Source of the DNA: Allobosea sp. BK604
Lineage (GTDB): Bacteria > Pseudomonadota > Alphaproteobacteria > Rhizobiales > Beijerinckiaceae
Length of the DNA: 64,000 nt
Direction of reading: 5' to 3'
Assembly: GCF_004341515.1 (NCBI RefSeq)
Contig: NZ_SLZF01000010.1
Location: 62,001 to 126,000, forward strand
Numbering within the stretch: position 1 is the stretch's first letter; each line of letters starts with the position of its first letter. A program made the position numbers and the translations under genes. Shown one piece after another: positions 17,034-26,149 of the stretch. The notes under the pieces were generated by a model. That model was not told the DNA's origin and made no database searches. It saw only the letters and a list, made by a program, of their open reading frames with translations.

Positions 17034-18056
17034 TCAGATATGCCTGACGGACTCCCGGAAGATCACTTCGGCGTCGAGCTGGATCCGCTGTGGGATTTCG
17101 GCCTCGTTACGCATGCGGCGCATCAGGAACGTCCAGGCCATGCGCGCGATCTCCCGCGTCGGGCGTGACACGACCGAGAGTTTCGGCGTGACGAGGTCTT
17201 CCCATTCAGGCTGCTCGAAGGACAGCAGCGAAATATCGCGGGGGCAGTCGATGCGCAGCACCCGGAAGGCGCGGAGCACCCAGGCGGCGAAGGTCGAGGT
17301 GCTGACCACGATGGCCGTGGGGCGCGGCTCGTTCTGCAACTCGCCCGCCAGCCGCGCTGTCAGCGTGGATTGATCGCGTCCGCCTTCGAGCACACGGATA
17401 TGGACCCCGACCGGGTCGGCTGCCGCCCGCATGCCCGCGATACGCTGTTGATTGACGATAAGGCCCGCCTCGCTGACGATGAACAGGATGCTGCGGTGGC
17501 CGCGATCGATCAGCCCCTGCGTCGCCCGCTGCATGACGGCATGATTGTCGAAGGTGACGCGGTCGAAGGCGAAATCGTCATCCGGGGCCCGCTCGACCAC
17601 CACGGTCGGAACGCCGGAAGCCGCGATCATCTCATAGGTTGCCGAAGGATCCTTCGACGGCACGATCAGCAGCCCGCCCACGCGGTATTTCAGCAGGGAC
17701 ACGATGCGCTGGTACTCGATCTGGGCATCGCCCTGGCTGAGCACCTGCATGATCTCGATGCCATGCGCGGCGGCGACCTCCTCGAAGGCCTCCATCAGCG
17801 CCGAGAAATAGGGGATCGAGGTCTGCGGAACGCAGATGCCGACGACGGGCGAGCGCTTGCGGCGCAGGCCCAGCGCCAGCATGTTGGGCGAATAGCCCAG
17901 CTCCTTGATGACATCCAGGACACGCTGCCGGCGCGCTTCGCTGACTGTGATCGTGCCGTTCAGCACGTTGGAGACCGTGCCGACCGACACCCCGGCCATG
18001 GCCGCGACATCCAGGATCGTCATGCGCTTCTGCTTCACGCCCGGTCCAGCCTCCAT
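17034..18056 (-). CDS. LacI-family transcriptional regulator (LacI-2)
   Basis: The 340-residue product begins with a classical LacI headpiece (MTILDVAAMAGVSVGTVSNVLNG) and hinge (SPNMLALGLRRKRSPVVG). A sugar/acid-binding core follows, including SLLSFEQPEWEDLVTPKLSVVSRPT near the end. It is the last gene of a unit with tctC-tctB-tctA, separated from tctA by 122 bases that hold a separate palindrome. Being the only regulator inside the 16-33 kb cluster, it is the best candidate to bind the five TGAATNNTTTCA sites. Probably a repressor relieved by a pathway acid or its CoA ester; the ligand is not predictable. Confidence 0.92.
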   Translation of the reverse strand: MEAGPGVKQKRMTILDVAAMAGVSVGTVSNVLNGTITVSEARRQRVLDVIKELGYSPNMLALGLRRKRSPVVGICVPQTSIPYFSALMEAFEEVAAAHGIEIMQVLSQGDAQIEYQRIVSLLKYRVGGLLIVPSKDPSATYEMIAASGVPTVVVERAPDDDFAFDRVTFDNHAVMQRATQGLIDRGHRSILFIVSEAGLIVNQQRIAGMRAAADPVGVHIRVLEGGRDQSTLTARLAGELQNEPRPTAIVVSTSTFAAWVLRAFRVLRIDCPRDISLLSFEQPEWEDLVTPKLSVVSRPTREIARMAWTFLMRRMRNEAEIPQRIQLDAEVIFRESVRHI

Positions 18057-18106
18057 CCTTGCTAAGCGACTTTACGTCTTTGATGATTTTGACGGCGATG
18101 GGAATA

Positions 18107-18118
18107 GTCCGATCGGAC
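18107..18118. promoter_or_regulatory. Palindrome upstream of lacI-2
   Basis: GTCCGATCGGAC is a perfect 12-bp palindrome 51 bases before the lacI-2 start. It differs from the five-site motif, so it may be a separate autoregulatory site or chance. Confidence 0.35.
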
Positions 18119-18178
18119 AAGTGCCCTTATGAGCCGGCGAATTCATCGAGAAACGGCCTTGCGGAAACGGCCCGCTGC

Positions 18179-19678
18179 TCAGAGTTCGGAATCCTGGCCG
18201 CGGACATTCGATACGATGCTCCGCGTCGAGAGCGCGACGATCGCGACCGCGAGGATGATGAGCCCGGCCGAGATCGGCCGCTCCATGAACACCATGAAAC
18301 TGCCCTGGGATATTTCCAGCGACTGCCGCAACGACTGCTCCATTAGCGGCCCCAGGATCAGCGTCAGGATCAGCGGCGCGAGCGGCACATCGAGCTTCTT
18401 GAACAGATAGCCGACGACGCCGAACACCGTCATGGTGCCGACGTCGAAGAGACGGCCATTGGTCGAGTAGGCGCCCACTACGCAAAAGGCGAGGATGAGC
18501 GTGAAGAGCACCGCGCGCGGAATGCGCAGCAGGCTGACCCAGAGCGGGATCAGCGGCAGGTTGAGGATCAGCAGGATCAGGTTGCCGACGACGAAGCTCG
18601 CGATCACGCCCCAGACCACGTCCGCATGTTCCTGGAACAGGAAGGGACCCGGGATGATGTTCTTCATCATGAAGGCGCCCATGATGATGGCGACGGTCGG
18701 CGAGCCGGGAATGCCGAGGGTGAAGAGCGGGATCAGCGCGGCATTGGCATAGGCGTTGTTGGCGGTCTCGGGCCCCGCGACCCCCTCGATCATGCCCTTG
18801 CCGAATTCGCCCGGCGTCTTCGAGAGGCGCTTTTCGGTGATGTAGGAGATCACGGTCGGCACCACCGCTCCGACGCCGGGAACGAGGCCGAGCACGAAGC
18901 CAATGCCGGTACCGCGCAAGACCGGGCCGGTCGAGCGGCGCATATCCTCGCGCGTCGGGACAAGGTCGCGAATCCGCGCGCGGATGATCTCGATGCGCTG
19001 GTCGCCCTCGAGCGCGACCAGGATTTCGCCGATGCCGAACAACCCCATCGCGACGATGACGATGTCGATGCCGCCCATGAGATTGATATTGCCGAAGGTG
19101 AAGCGCGGCGCGCCCACCACCGGGTCGATGCCGACCATGGCGATCAGCAGGCCGAGCACGGCCGAGATGAGCGCGAGCGCGATCGAACGGCCGGCCAGTC
19201 CGATGACGAGCGTCAGGCCGACGAGCATCAGGCTGAAGAATTCAGGCGGGCCGAACAGCAATGCCAACTTGGTCAGCGGGCCGGCGAGCAAGACGAGCCC
19301 GGCGACCGAGACGAGACCACCGATGAAGGAGCCGATGGCCGCGACTGCGAGCGCAGGGCCGGCGCGACCGCGCTTCGCCATTTCGTAGCCGTCGATGCAG
19401 GTGATGGCGGAGGCGGCCTCGCCCGGGACATTGACCAGAACCGAGGTCAGCGTGCCGCCATACATCGTGCCGTAGTAGATTGAGGTCAGCATGATGATCG
19501 AGGCGGTCGGGTCCATCTTGAAAGCGATGGGCAAGAGCAGAGCCGTCCCCGCGACCGGGCCGATACCCGGCAGGATGCCGACCACCGTGCCGATGATGCC
19601 GCCAATGAGCGCAAACAGCAGGTTGTTAGGCTGGAGCGCGACGGAGAAGCCGGAAATCAGAAGCCCGAGCGTCTCCAT
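18179..19678 (-). CDS. tctA: TTT importer large membrane subunit TctA
   Basis: The 499-residue, highly hydrophobic protein has the TctA signature blocks: [20 protein letters not shown] near residues 38-57, [25 protein letters not shown], and [40 protein letters not shown]. It forms the main transport subunit of a tripartite tricarboxylate transporter, a secondary system driven by an ion gradient and fed by a periplasmic binding protein. tctB ends four bases before it and tctC precedes tctB, the standard order. Substrate is probably a carboxylate. Confidence 0.93.
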   Translation of the reverse strand: METLGLLISGFSVALQPNNLLFALIGGIIGTVVGILPGIGPVAGTALLLPIAFKMDPTASIIMLTSIYYGTMYGGTLTSVLVNVPGEAASAITCIDGYEMAKRGRAGPALAVAAIGSFIGGLVSVAGLVLLAGPLTKLALLFGPPEFFSLMLVGLTLVIGLAGRSIALALISAVLGLLIAMVGIDPVVGAPRFTFGNINLMGGIDIVIVAMGLFGIGEILVALEGDQRIEIIRARIRDLVPTREDMRRSTGPVLRGTGIGFVLGLVPGVGAVVPTVISYITEKRLSKTPGEFGKGMIEGVAGPETANNAYANAALIPLFTLGIPGSPTVAIIMGAFMMKNIIPGPFLFQEHADVVWGVIASFVVGNLILLILNLPLIPLWVSLLRIPRAVLFTLILAFCVVGAYSTNGRLFDVGTMTVFGVVGYLFKKLDVPLAPLILTLILGPLMEQSLRQSLEISQGSFMVFMERPISAGLIILAVAIVALSTRSIVSNVRGQDSEL

Positions 19679-19682
19679 CAGA

Positions 19683-20138
19683 TCAAAGTCCGAACCGGCC
19701 GGATGGCAGCGCGACGCCGAGATAGTCCGAGAACAGCATGGAGAGGCCGAAGCTGGCGAAGATCACGGTGAGGCCGATCTGCACGGGGCTGCGGCAGCCC
19801 AGCGCCAGCAGCAGCCCCAGCGAAGCGATGAGCATGGTGAGCCGGAAGCCAAGCGCGTCCATGCTCGCCGCGACGAAGATGAGCGCGGCGATGACGGCGC
19901 CGATCCGCAGCAGCCCTGTCCGATCGGGCCAGAAATCAGCGGGTACCGCGCCGCCGTCGCGCCGGGCCGTGACGATCACGCTGGCGGCGAGCAGTGCCAG
20001 CGCGCCGCAAAGCCAGAGCGGAAAGAAGCCAGGTCCCGGGCCGAGGGCCGAGTAATAGGAATAGCGGGTCGCTTCCCAGCCGAGCCCCGCCGCGATCAGC
20101 ATGAAGATCACGCCGGCCACAACATGCAGACGCGTCAT
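19683..20138 (-). CDS. tctB: TTT importer small membrane subunit TctB
   Basis: This 151-residue protein has four predicted membrane helices and the TctB hallmark YYSALGPGPGFFPLWLCGALALLA near residues 28-51. TctB is poorly conserved, so identification leans on this GPGFFP motif and on its place between tctC and tctA. It works with TctA in the inner membrane. Confidence 0.88.
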   Translation of the reverse strand: MTRLHVVAGVIFMLIAAGLGWEATRYSYYSALGPGPGFFPLWLCGALALLAASVIVTARRDGGAVPADFWPDRTGLLRIGAVIAALIFVAASMDALGFRLTMLIASLGLLLALGCRSPVQIGLTVIFASFGLSMLFSDYLGVALPSGRFGL

Positions 20139-20178
20139 TAAACCTCCGGGCAGGCGAGGGGACGGGGGACCGAACAGC

Positions 20179-21174
20179 CTATTGCGGGTTCGCGTCCATG
20201 ACGGGTTTCATCCGCGTTTCGATGTCGATCCAAGCCTTGGTGTAGTCTTCCGGCGTGAGGTAGCGCGGCTCGACGCCCATCGCATCGAGCCCCTTGCGAT
20301 GCTCGGGATCGGCGATGACCGTCTTCATGGCCGCGCTGATCTTGTCGACGATCGGGCGTGGCGTGCCGGCAGGCGCGAGGAGGCCGGTCCAGGACGCGGC
20401 GTTGACGTCGTAGCCCTGCGATTTGATCGTCGGCACGTCTGGCATGGCGGGGTCGCGCGTCTCCGCCGCAACGCCGAGCACCCGGAACGCGCCGGCCTTC
20501 ATCTGGGTCAGCCCGTCGGTGATGCCACCGGCCAGGACGTCGACATGCCCTCCGAGCAGCGCCGTGACGGAGGGAGCGCCGCCATTGAAATGGACCGGTG
20601 CGAATTTCACGCCGGCGGCCCGCTCGAGCATCACCACCTGGATATGCGGCACGGCCATCAGCCCGGAATCGCTGATCTTGATCGTGCCCGGCTTGGCCTT
20701 GGCGGCCTCCACCAGGTCCTTGATGTCCTTGATCGGCGAATTGGTCCGCACCGCCAGCATGGCCGGCGTGAAATAATGCAGCCCGACCGGCTGGAAACTC
20801 TCGCGGCCGTAGATGGCCTGCCGCGTCTTGTCGAGATAATGGGTCGTCACCGTCGGTAGCACCGCGTAGCCGAGCGTGAAGCCATCTGGCGTCGCGCGGA
20901 CGAGTTCGCTCAAGCCCACCTGCGAGGCGGCGCCGGCCTTGTTGACGATCTGCACGCGTGTCTTGAGTTCTTTCTCCAGCCCCTGGGCCATGAGCCGTGC
21001 GGCGGTGTCGGTCGCGCCGCCCGGCGCATAGGGCAGGATGATGGTGATGGTCTTGCCCGCCGGAAAGTCCTGCGCCATCGCGGGATGGACCGCGGCCATC
21101 GCGCAGAGCGCCAATGCTCCCAGGGCGAGGCTCGATAGCGAGCGGAATGCGACGATCGGCCGGCTTCGGCTCAT
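20179..21174 (-). CDS. tctC: TTT importer periplasmic binding protein TctC (Bug family)
   Basis: The 331-residue product has a signal peptide (SSLALGALALCAMAAVHPAMA) and the Bug/TctC fold, shown by the start of the mature protein (FPAGKTITIILPYAPGGATDTAARLMAQGLE) and the MAVPHIQVVML and VPTIKSQGYD segments. It binds a carboxylate in the periplasm and delivers it to TctA/TctB encoded just downstream (gap 40 bases). One of the five regulon sites lies 54 bases upstream of the start. Confidence 0.92.
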   Translation of the reverse strand: MSRSRPIVAFRSLSSLALGALALCAMAAVHPAMAQDFPAGKTITIILPYAPGGATDTAARLMAQGLEKELKTRVQIVNKAGAASQVGLSELVRATPDGFTLGYAVLPTVTTHYLDKTRQAIYGRESFQPVGLHYFTPAMLAVRTNSPIKDIKDLVEAAKAKPGTIKISDSGLMAVPHIQVVMLERAAGVKFAPVHFNGGAPSVTALLGGHVDVLAGGITDGLTQMKAGAFRVLGVAAETRDPAMPDVPTIKSQGYDVNAASWTGLLAPAGTPRPIVDKISAAMKTVIADPEHRKGLDAMGVEPRYLTPEDYTKAWIDIETRMKPVMDANPQ

Positions 21175-21227
21175 CGTTCAATCTCCCATAGCGTTTCTCG
21201 GAGCTCTCTGACGAAGCTCTTTGTTAT

Positions 21228-21239
21228 TGAATGGTTTCA
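21228..21239. promoter_or_regulatory. LacI-2 regulon site 2 (tctCBA-lacI unit)
   Basis: TGAATGGTTTCA lies upstream of tctC and downstream of the SMP-30 gene, both read leftward. It would control tctC-tctB-tctA-lacI-2, giving feedback on the regulator. Confidence 0.65.
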
Positions 21240-21306
21240 GAGCGCGGGTGGTTTTGCAACCGCTGAATATTGGCGAAAACGTGCCGGTGACCCGGCTTCG
21301 CGACGG

Positions 21307-22221
21307 TCAACGATGCGAGAACATCACCCGCCCAGGCGTGGCCATGCGCGCTTTCAGGATCACGCCCTGTTCCGATTCAGTGAGATAGAGCGTCTTGCGG
21401 TCGGGCCCGCCATAGGCCGCGTTGGTCACGCGGATGCCGGCGCAGGACTTGATGCGCGCAATCGGCTCGCCAAGCCGGTCGAACAGCCAGGCGCAGGCGA
21501 GGCCGGAATGGCACACGACGAGGCCGCCATGTTCGTCCAGGGCCAGGCCGTCCGGCCCGGCAAGTCCGCCCGAAAGCTGGATGAAGAGGCCGAGCTTATG
21601 GGCGAGCGGGGACTCGGGATTGAGTGGAGCGCGGATGATCTGCAGCGTCCGGGACAGCGCGATCAGCAGCGCCTTGTTGCCCTCGTCGAACACGAGTCCA
21701 TTCGGATAGGTCAATCCCTCGGCGACGAGTTCGACCGGCCCGCCCTCACGCCAGCGAAAGATGCGACCGACCGGGTTTTCGAGGCTCGCACCGCCGGGAT
21801 CGGTGAAATAGAGGGTGCCATCCTCGGCGAAGACGAGGTCGTTGAGGGCGTTGAAGCGCTCGCCCGCGGGGCCTTCGACACAGTGCAGGATCTTGCCATT
21901 CTCGGGATCGAGGATGAGGAGGCCCTGAAACTGATCGGTGACGAAGAGGCGGCCATCACGATGGATCTTCAGGCCATTGGGAGCGCCGTCATAGCGCTTG
22001 AACAGCGACCATTCGCCCGCCGGGGTCAGCTTGAAAATGCGTCCATGGCAAATGTCGACGCAGTAGAAATTGCCCTGCCGGTCGAAGGATGGGCCCTCAA
22101 GGAAGGAATGGAGCGGGCCACTGCCGCGCCTGCGGCTCCACTCGGTCTCGTTGGTGAAGCGCCACTCGGCCGGCAAGCTGGCAAAGACCTCAGTCTCGAC
22201 GATCGGGGGCGCGGCGAACAT
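21307..22221 (-). CDS. SMP-30/gluconolactonase-family lactonase
   Basis: The 304-residue product is a six-bladed propeller of the SMP-30 family. Likely divalent-metal ligands are visible: Glu in FLEGPSFD, Asn in FNALNDLVF, Asn in TYPNGLVFDE and Asp in GPDGLALDEHGG. Such enzymes hydrolyse lactones of sugars or of catabolic intermediates. ATG 22221 has GGAGG 8 bases upstream; the longer frame to 22311 overlaps the acyl-CoA synthetase gene. It is the third gene after the crotonase and synthetase on the same strand, with a 53-base gap. No signal peptide, so cytoplasmic. Confidence 0.85.
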   Translation of the reverse strand: MFAAPPIVETEVFASLPAEWRFTNETEWSRRRGSGPLHSFLEGPSFDRQGNFYCVDICHGRIFKLTPAGEWSLFKRYDGAPNGLKIHRDGRLFVTDQFQGLLILDPENGKILHCVEGPAGERFNALNDLVFAEDGTLYFTDPGGASLENPVGRIFRWREGGPVELVAEGLTYPNGLVFDEGNKALLIALSRTLQIIRAPLNPESPLAHKLGLFIQLSGGLAGPDGLALDEHGGLVVCHSGLACAWLFDRLGEPIARIKSCAGIRVTNAAYGGPDRKTLYLTESEQGVILKARMATPGRVMFSHR

Positions 22222-22274
22222 CGGGTTTCCTCCAGGGCTGGCTTGAGCAGGCGGGCGATCGGCTTCCGCCGGGC

Positions 22275-24392
22275 CTATTCGACGAGCAGCAGCCCATCGA
22301 CGGCATGGCATGCATCGGCCGAAATCTTGAGCGGGTTGACCTCGAAGGTGAAGTTCTCCCAGGGCGCCGACGCGACGAGAGCTGAAAACCCGGCGAGGAA
22401 ATCGGCGGCGAGCTTGTGCTGGGTCTCGGAGAGGAGGGCGGGCATCCGCCTGACGGTGCGCAGCCGGGAGAGGAGATCATAGGCTCCGTCCACATCGAGC
22501 GGAGCGCGGGCGAAGACCACATCATCGATGATCTCGGTCTGTCCCCCACCCATGCCGACGCCGACCATGATTCCGAATTCCTTGTCGCGGAAAGCGGTGA
22601 CGAGAAGCTCGACATCGCCCGGCACCATGCGCTGGAGCCAGAGGCCGTCGAGCGTGGCGCCGAGCGCCTTGGCGCGATCGCGGAACACCGCGTCGGTCTT
22701 CAGCGCGGCCTCGGTGCTGTCGATGCCAAGCGCAAGCAGCCCGGCTGCGGCGCGATGCGTGACCTGAGGCGAGATCGCCTTCATCACGAGCGGGAAGCCG
22801 ACCGTCTCGGCAGCCACTGCGACATCCCGGGGCGAAACCGCGAGCAGACCGGGCGCGACCGGCAGCCCGGCGGCTTCCAGAATGCCCGCGGCAACATTCT
22901 CGGAAACGACCTGGGGGCCGCCGGCTTCGCTGACGAAGGCTTTCCAGTCGAAATGCTGTACCAGGTCGGGCCTGAGGCGGATGCGACTGCGCCGATCCTC
23001 CGCATAGCGCGCGACATGGCCCATGGCGCGGATGGCGCGAGCATGCTCGTCATAGGCGCGCACGCCGCGCCCGGCGAGCAGATCAAGGATGCCTTCCGGC
23101 GGTGAGAGCCAGCTCACGGCGACCGGCTTGTCGATGGTCCCGCGCAGGTGCTCGACCATCTCGACCACCTCGCGGGCGTGCTTGCCGAAGCCGGCGGAGA
23201 GGAAGATCATCGAATCGACGTTCGGCGCCTCGGCGAAGATGCGCAGCACCTCGGGTAGGTTGGCGCGGTTCTTAGGATTGGTGACCGAACCAGGCGTCAG
23301 GTCGATTGGATTCATCGAGGATGCGAGCGGGGTGAGGATCGGCTTGACCTGCTCGCGGATATCCGCGTCGAGGGCCGGCACGGTGAGGCCTTCGCGAATG
23401 CATTGATCGGTGCCGATCACGCCGGAGCCGCCGCCGAAGGACGACAGCAGCACGCGGCTCCCGCGCGGAAGCTGCCCGGGTTTCAGCGCCGCGAGCTGCA
23501 GGCAGACATCGAGCTGTTCCTCGGTCGAATAGACGCGGATGGCGGCGAATTCGCGAAAGATCGCCTCATAGGTGCGGTCGAGCCCGGCGAGACGGCCGGT
23601 ATGGGCAAGCGCCGCCCGGCCGCTCTCCTCGGTGGCGCCGCCCTTGAGGACCACGACCGGCTTGCCGCGATCCCGCGCCTTGCCCAGCGCCCTGGCGAAG
23701 GCAGCCGGGTTGGAAAGCCCTTCGGTATAGACGGCGATGACCCGCGTTCCCTCGTCCTCGACCAAGGCCTCGATGAATTCGGGAATGCCGATTACCGCCT
23801 CGTTGCCGCAACTGATGGTCATGCGGAAGCCGAGGCCGAGCTCCTGCGCGCGGGCATGGGCTGTGACGGAGAGCCCGCCGCTCTGGCTCACCATCGAGAC
23901 CGAGCCGGGCACGAAATGGTCGAACTCGGTCATCAGCGACGAGAACGACGCCGTCAGTCCGATCGCGGTGTTGATGACGCCGATGCAGTTCGGGCCGCAG
24001 AGCTTGAGATCCGTACCGCGGCACAGGTCCTCGAGTTCTCGCTGGCGCGCCCTGCCATCCTCGTCACCCTCGGCGAAGCCGCCGGCCCAGACGATCGCAG
24101 CCGGAACCTTCGCCGCGATGCAGTCCGACACGACGCCGAGAACGGCATCGGCCGGTACCGCGATGATGGCGAGATCCGGCACCGCCGGCAGTGCCGAGAG
24201 GCTTGGGAAACATGGCAGGCCACCGACCTCGACCCGCCCCGCATTCACGGGCCAGACCGGGGCCTTGTAGCCGAATTTCTGCAGGTAGGAGACGCAGAGC
24301 CCGCCGAGATTGCCATCACGGTCGGAGGCGCCGATCACTGCGACGGAACGCGGCGCGAGCAGCGGCGTCAATGAGCCCATGGATGTGGTCAC
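22275..24392 (-). CDS. NDP-forming acyl-CoA synthetase (acetate--CoA ligase family)
   Basis: The product is 705 residues. It has an N-terminal CoA-binding domain (SVAVIGASDRDGNLGGLCVSYL), succinyl-CoA-ligase-like domains with the expected phospho-histidine motif (ALAHTGRLAG) and SQSGG, and a C-terminal ATP-grasp domain (FPLVMKAISPQVTHRA and EVNPLKIS). It activates an organic acid to its CoA thioester using ATP with release of ADP and phosphate. Start GTG 24392 is used; ATG 24380 is possible and neither has a clear ribosome binding site, which fits translational coupling to the crotonase gene 42 bases upstream. Confidence 0.92.
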   Translation of the reverse strand: MTTSMGSLTPLLAPRSVAVIGASDRDGNLGGLCVSYLQKFGYKAPVWPVNAGRVEVGGLPCFPSLSALPAVPDLAIIAVPADAVLGVVSDCIAAKVPAAIVWAGGFAEGDEDGRARQRELEDLCRGTDLKLCGPNCIGVINTAIGLTASFSSLMTEFDHFVPGSVSMVSQSGGLSVTAHARAQELGLGFRMTISCGNEAVIGIPEFIEALVEDEGTRVIAVYTEGLSNPAAFARALGKARDRGKPVVVLKGGATEESGRAALAHTGRLAGLDRTYEAIFREFAAIRVYSTEEQLDVCLQLAALKPGQLPRGSRVLLSSFGGGSGVIGTDQCIREGLTVPALDADIREQVKPILTPLASSMNPIDLTPGSVTNPKNRANLPEVLRIFAEAPNVDSMIFLSAGFGKHAREVVEMVEHLRGTIDKPVAVSWLSPPEGILDLLAGRGVRAYDEHARAIRAMGHVARYAEDRRSRIRLRPDLVQHFDWKAFVSEAGGPQVVSENVAAGILEAAGLPVAPGLLAVSPRDVAVAAETVGFPLVMKAISPQVTHRAAAGLLALGIDSTEAALKTDAVFRDRAKALGATLDGLWLQRMVPGDVELLVTAFRDKEFGIMVGVGMGGGQTEIIDDVVFARAPLDVDGAYDLLSRLRTVRRMPALLSETQHKLAADFLAGFSALVASAPWENFTFEVNPLKISADACHAVDGLLLVE

Positions 24393-24434
24393 GCAGAACG
24401 TTCCGGTCGCTTGATGGTGGTCAGGGGAGGCGGG

Positions 24435-25268
24435 TCAGCGCAGTTTCCACACCGGCTTGCGCTTCTCGCGGAAGGCGCGCGGTCCCTCGGCGCCGTCCTC
24501 GCTCTCGGCCGTTTCCTTGTCGAGATGCTTGGCGTAGCTGTCGAGCGCCTCGTGCTGGCTCTGGGCCATGCGGTAGAGCTTGACGGCCGCCTGCGTCGCC
24601 AGGGGCGAGCCCATGCAGATCATCGCGGCAAGCTTCTCGGCCTCCTCGATGACCTTGTCCTGCGGTACGACGCGATTGACGATGGCGTATTGCAGGCATT
24701 CCTGCGCGGTCAGCCGGCCGTTGCACAGGGTGAGATAGGCCGCGATGGCGGGCGGAAGGCTCTGCAGCATCTTCTGCGGAGAGCCGAGGCGCCCGACCAA
24801 CGTGTGGGTATCGCCGATCCAGGCATCGTCGGCCATCACGCGAAGCTGGCACTGCAGCGCGAGCGAAAGCCCGACGCCGACCGCGAAACCATTCAGGGCG
24901 CAGATCAGCGGCTTGTGGAGATTGGCGTCGCTCGGCTGGCCGCCGCCGCCCCAGAAGAACATCGGATTGGTTGGGTCCTCATGCGGCGTGCGCTTGCCCT
25001 CGGCCTGGTACTTGGCGAGGAATTTGACATCCCGCCCGGCGCAGAAGGCTTTGCCGGTGCCGGTGACGATGCCGCAGTAGATATTCGGGTCCATGCCGAT
25101 ATCGCGCCAGGCCGCCCGCATCTCGGCATAGGCGTAGGAGTGCAGGGCGTTCATCACCTCCGGGCGATTGATCCGCACATAGGCGACGTTGCCCTTCTTC
25201 TCGTAGACGATGTGCTCCTGGCCGGTCGGCATCTGGGCGGGATCGTAAGGCGATTCATATCTCGGCAT
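24435..25268 (-). CDS. Crotonase-superfamily protein lacking both classical catalytic glutamates
   Basis: The 277-residue product has the crotonase fold: the first oxyanion-hole segment KAFCAGRDVKFLA (residues 73-85) and NGFAVGVGLSLALQC (126-140). Aligning with enoyl-CoA hydratase, the two catalytic glutamates fall on Ser135 and His155 (GDTHTLVG). It is therefore unlikely to be a standard hydratase; isomerase, hydrolase, decarboxylase or ring-opening chemistry remain possible. ATG 25268 has GAGGAA upstream; the longer frame to 25385 would run through a regulon site and is rejected. It heads a unit with the acyl-CoA synthetase and SMP-30 lactonase, so it probably acts on the CoA ester made by that synthetase. 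Confidence 0.88.
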   Translation of the reverse strand: MPRYESPYDPAQMPTGQEHIVYEKKGNVAYVRINRPEVMNALHSYAYAEMRAAWRDIGMDPNIYCGIVTGTGKAFCAGRDVKFLAKYQAEGKRTPHEDPTNPMFFWGGGGQPSDANLHKPLICALNGFAVGVGLSLALQCQLRVMADDAWIGDTHTLVGRLGSPQKMLQSLPPAIAAYLTLCNGRLTAQECLQYAIVNRVVPQDKVIEEAEKLAAMICMGSPLATQAAVKLYRMAQSQHEALDSYAKHLDKETAESEDGAEGPRAFREKRKPVWKLR

Positions 25269-25342
25269 GGCGGTTCCTCGGTTTGACCTGTGCGCGCTGT
25301 TTTGAAGAGGGGGCGCTGCGCCAGGACGCGCCTCCCATTTTT

Positions 25343-25354
25343 TGAATGCTTTCA
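25343..25354. promoter_or_regulatory. LacI-2 regulon site 3 (crotonase unit)
   Basis: TGAATGCTTTCA lies 75 bases upstream of the crotonase start, identical to the tctB-upstream site at 33212-33223. Confidence 0.65.
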
Positions 25355-25441
25355 GAAACTCTATTCGGTTTCCCCCATGACGCAAGCACGATGTTGATAA
25401 GACGGCGATTTCACGCTTTCCGGCGGCCGCCGCAGCGGGTT

Positions 25442-26149
25442 TCAGAACATGGCGATCAGCCTGCCTTCATCGGCGAGCTCCGCGGGGCTGCCGTCATAGA
25501 GCTTGGTGCCGCGATTGAGCACGATGGCCCGGTTCGCCACAGCGAGGCCCTGTTTCAGGTTCTGCTCGACGAGCAGGATCGTCGTCCCGAGCTCGGCATT
25601 GATCTCGCGGATGCTGTCCATGACGCGTTCGACCAGCAGGGGCGCGAGTCCGATGGAGGGTTCGTCGAGGATGAGCAGGCGCGGGCCGGACATCAGCGCC
25701 ATGCCGATCGCGAGCATCTGCTGCTGCCCGCCCGACAGCGTGCCGCCGATCTGGCGGTGGCGCTCCTCGAGGATGGGAAACAGACCAAAGACACGTGCGA
25801 TCCGCTCGGCGATGACGGCTTTGTCGGTGACCGAAAAGCCGCCGAGCTCGAGATTCTGCTGCACAGTCAGGCTGCGGAAGATGCCGTGGCCCTGCGGCAC
25901 CAGCGCGACGCCGTCGAGGATGTTGTCCGAAGGGCTGCGGCCGGTGATGTCCCTGCCGTCGAAGCCGACCTTGCCGGATTTCAGCCTGATCAGTCCGAAA
26001 ATCCCGCGCAACAACGTGGTCTTGCCCGCCCCGTTGTGGCCGAGGACCGTCACGATCTCGCCGGGCTCGACGACGAGGTCGACGCCGTTGACCACCGTCT
26101 TCTTGCCATAGCCCGCGTTGAGGCCTTCGATGACGAGACGCGCGCTCAT
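25442..26149 (-). CDS. livF: Branched-chain-type ABC importer ATPase LivF
   Basis: The 235-residue ATPase has Walker A GHNGAGKTT (about 37-45), ABC signature LSGGQQQML, Walker B LLILDEPSIGL and the LivF-type C-terminus. It energises the Liv-type importer with the fused permease/ATPase upstream, which it overlaps by four bases (ATGA). Such systems carry amino acids, but in catabolic clusters also aromatic and other carboxylic acids. Confidence 0.93.
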   Translation of the reverse strand: MSARLVIEGLNAGYGKKTVVNGVDLVVEPGEIVTVLGHNGAGKTTLLRGIFGLIRLKSGKVGFDGRDITGRSPSDNILDGVALVPQGHGIFRSLTVQQNLELGGFSVTDKAVIAERIARVFGLFPILEERHRQIGGTLSGGQQQMLAIGMALMSGPRLLILDEPSIGLAPLLVERVMDSIREINAELGTTILLVEQNLKQGLAVANRAIVLNRGTKLYDGSPAELADEGRLIAMF

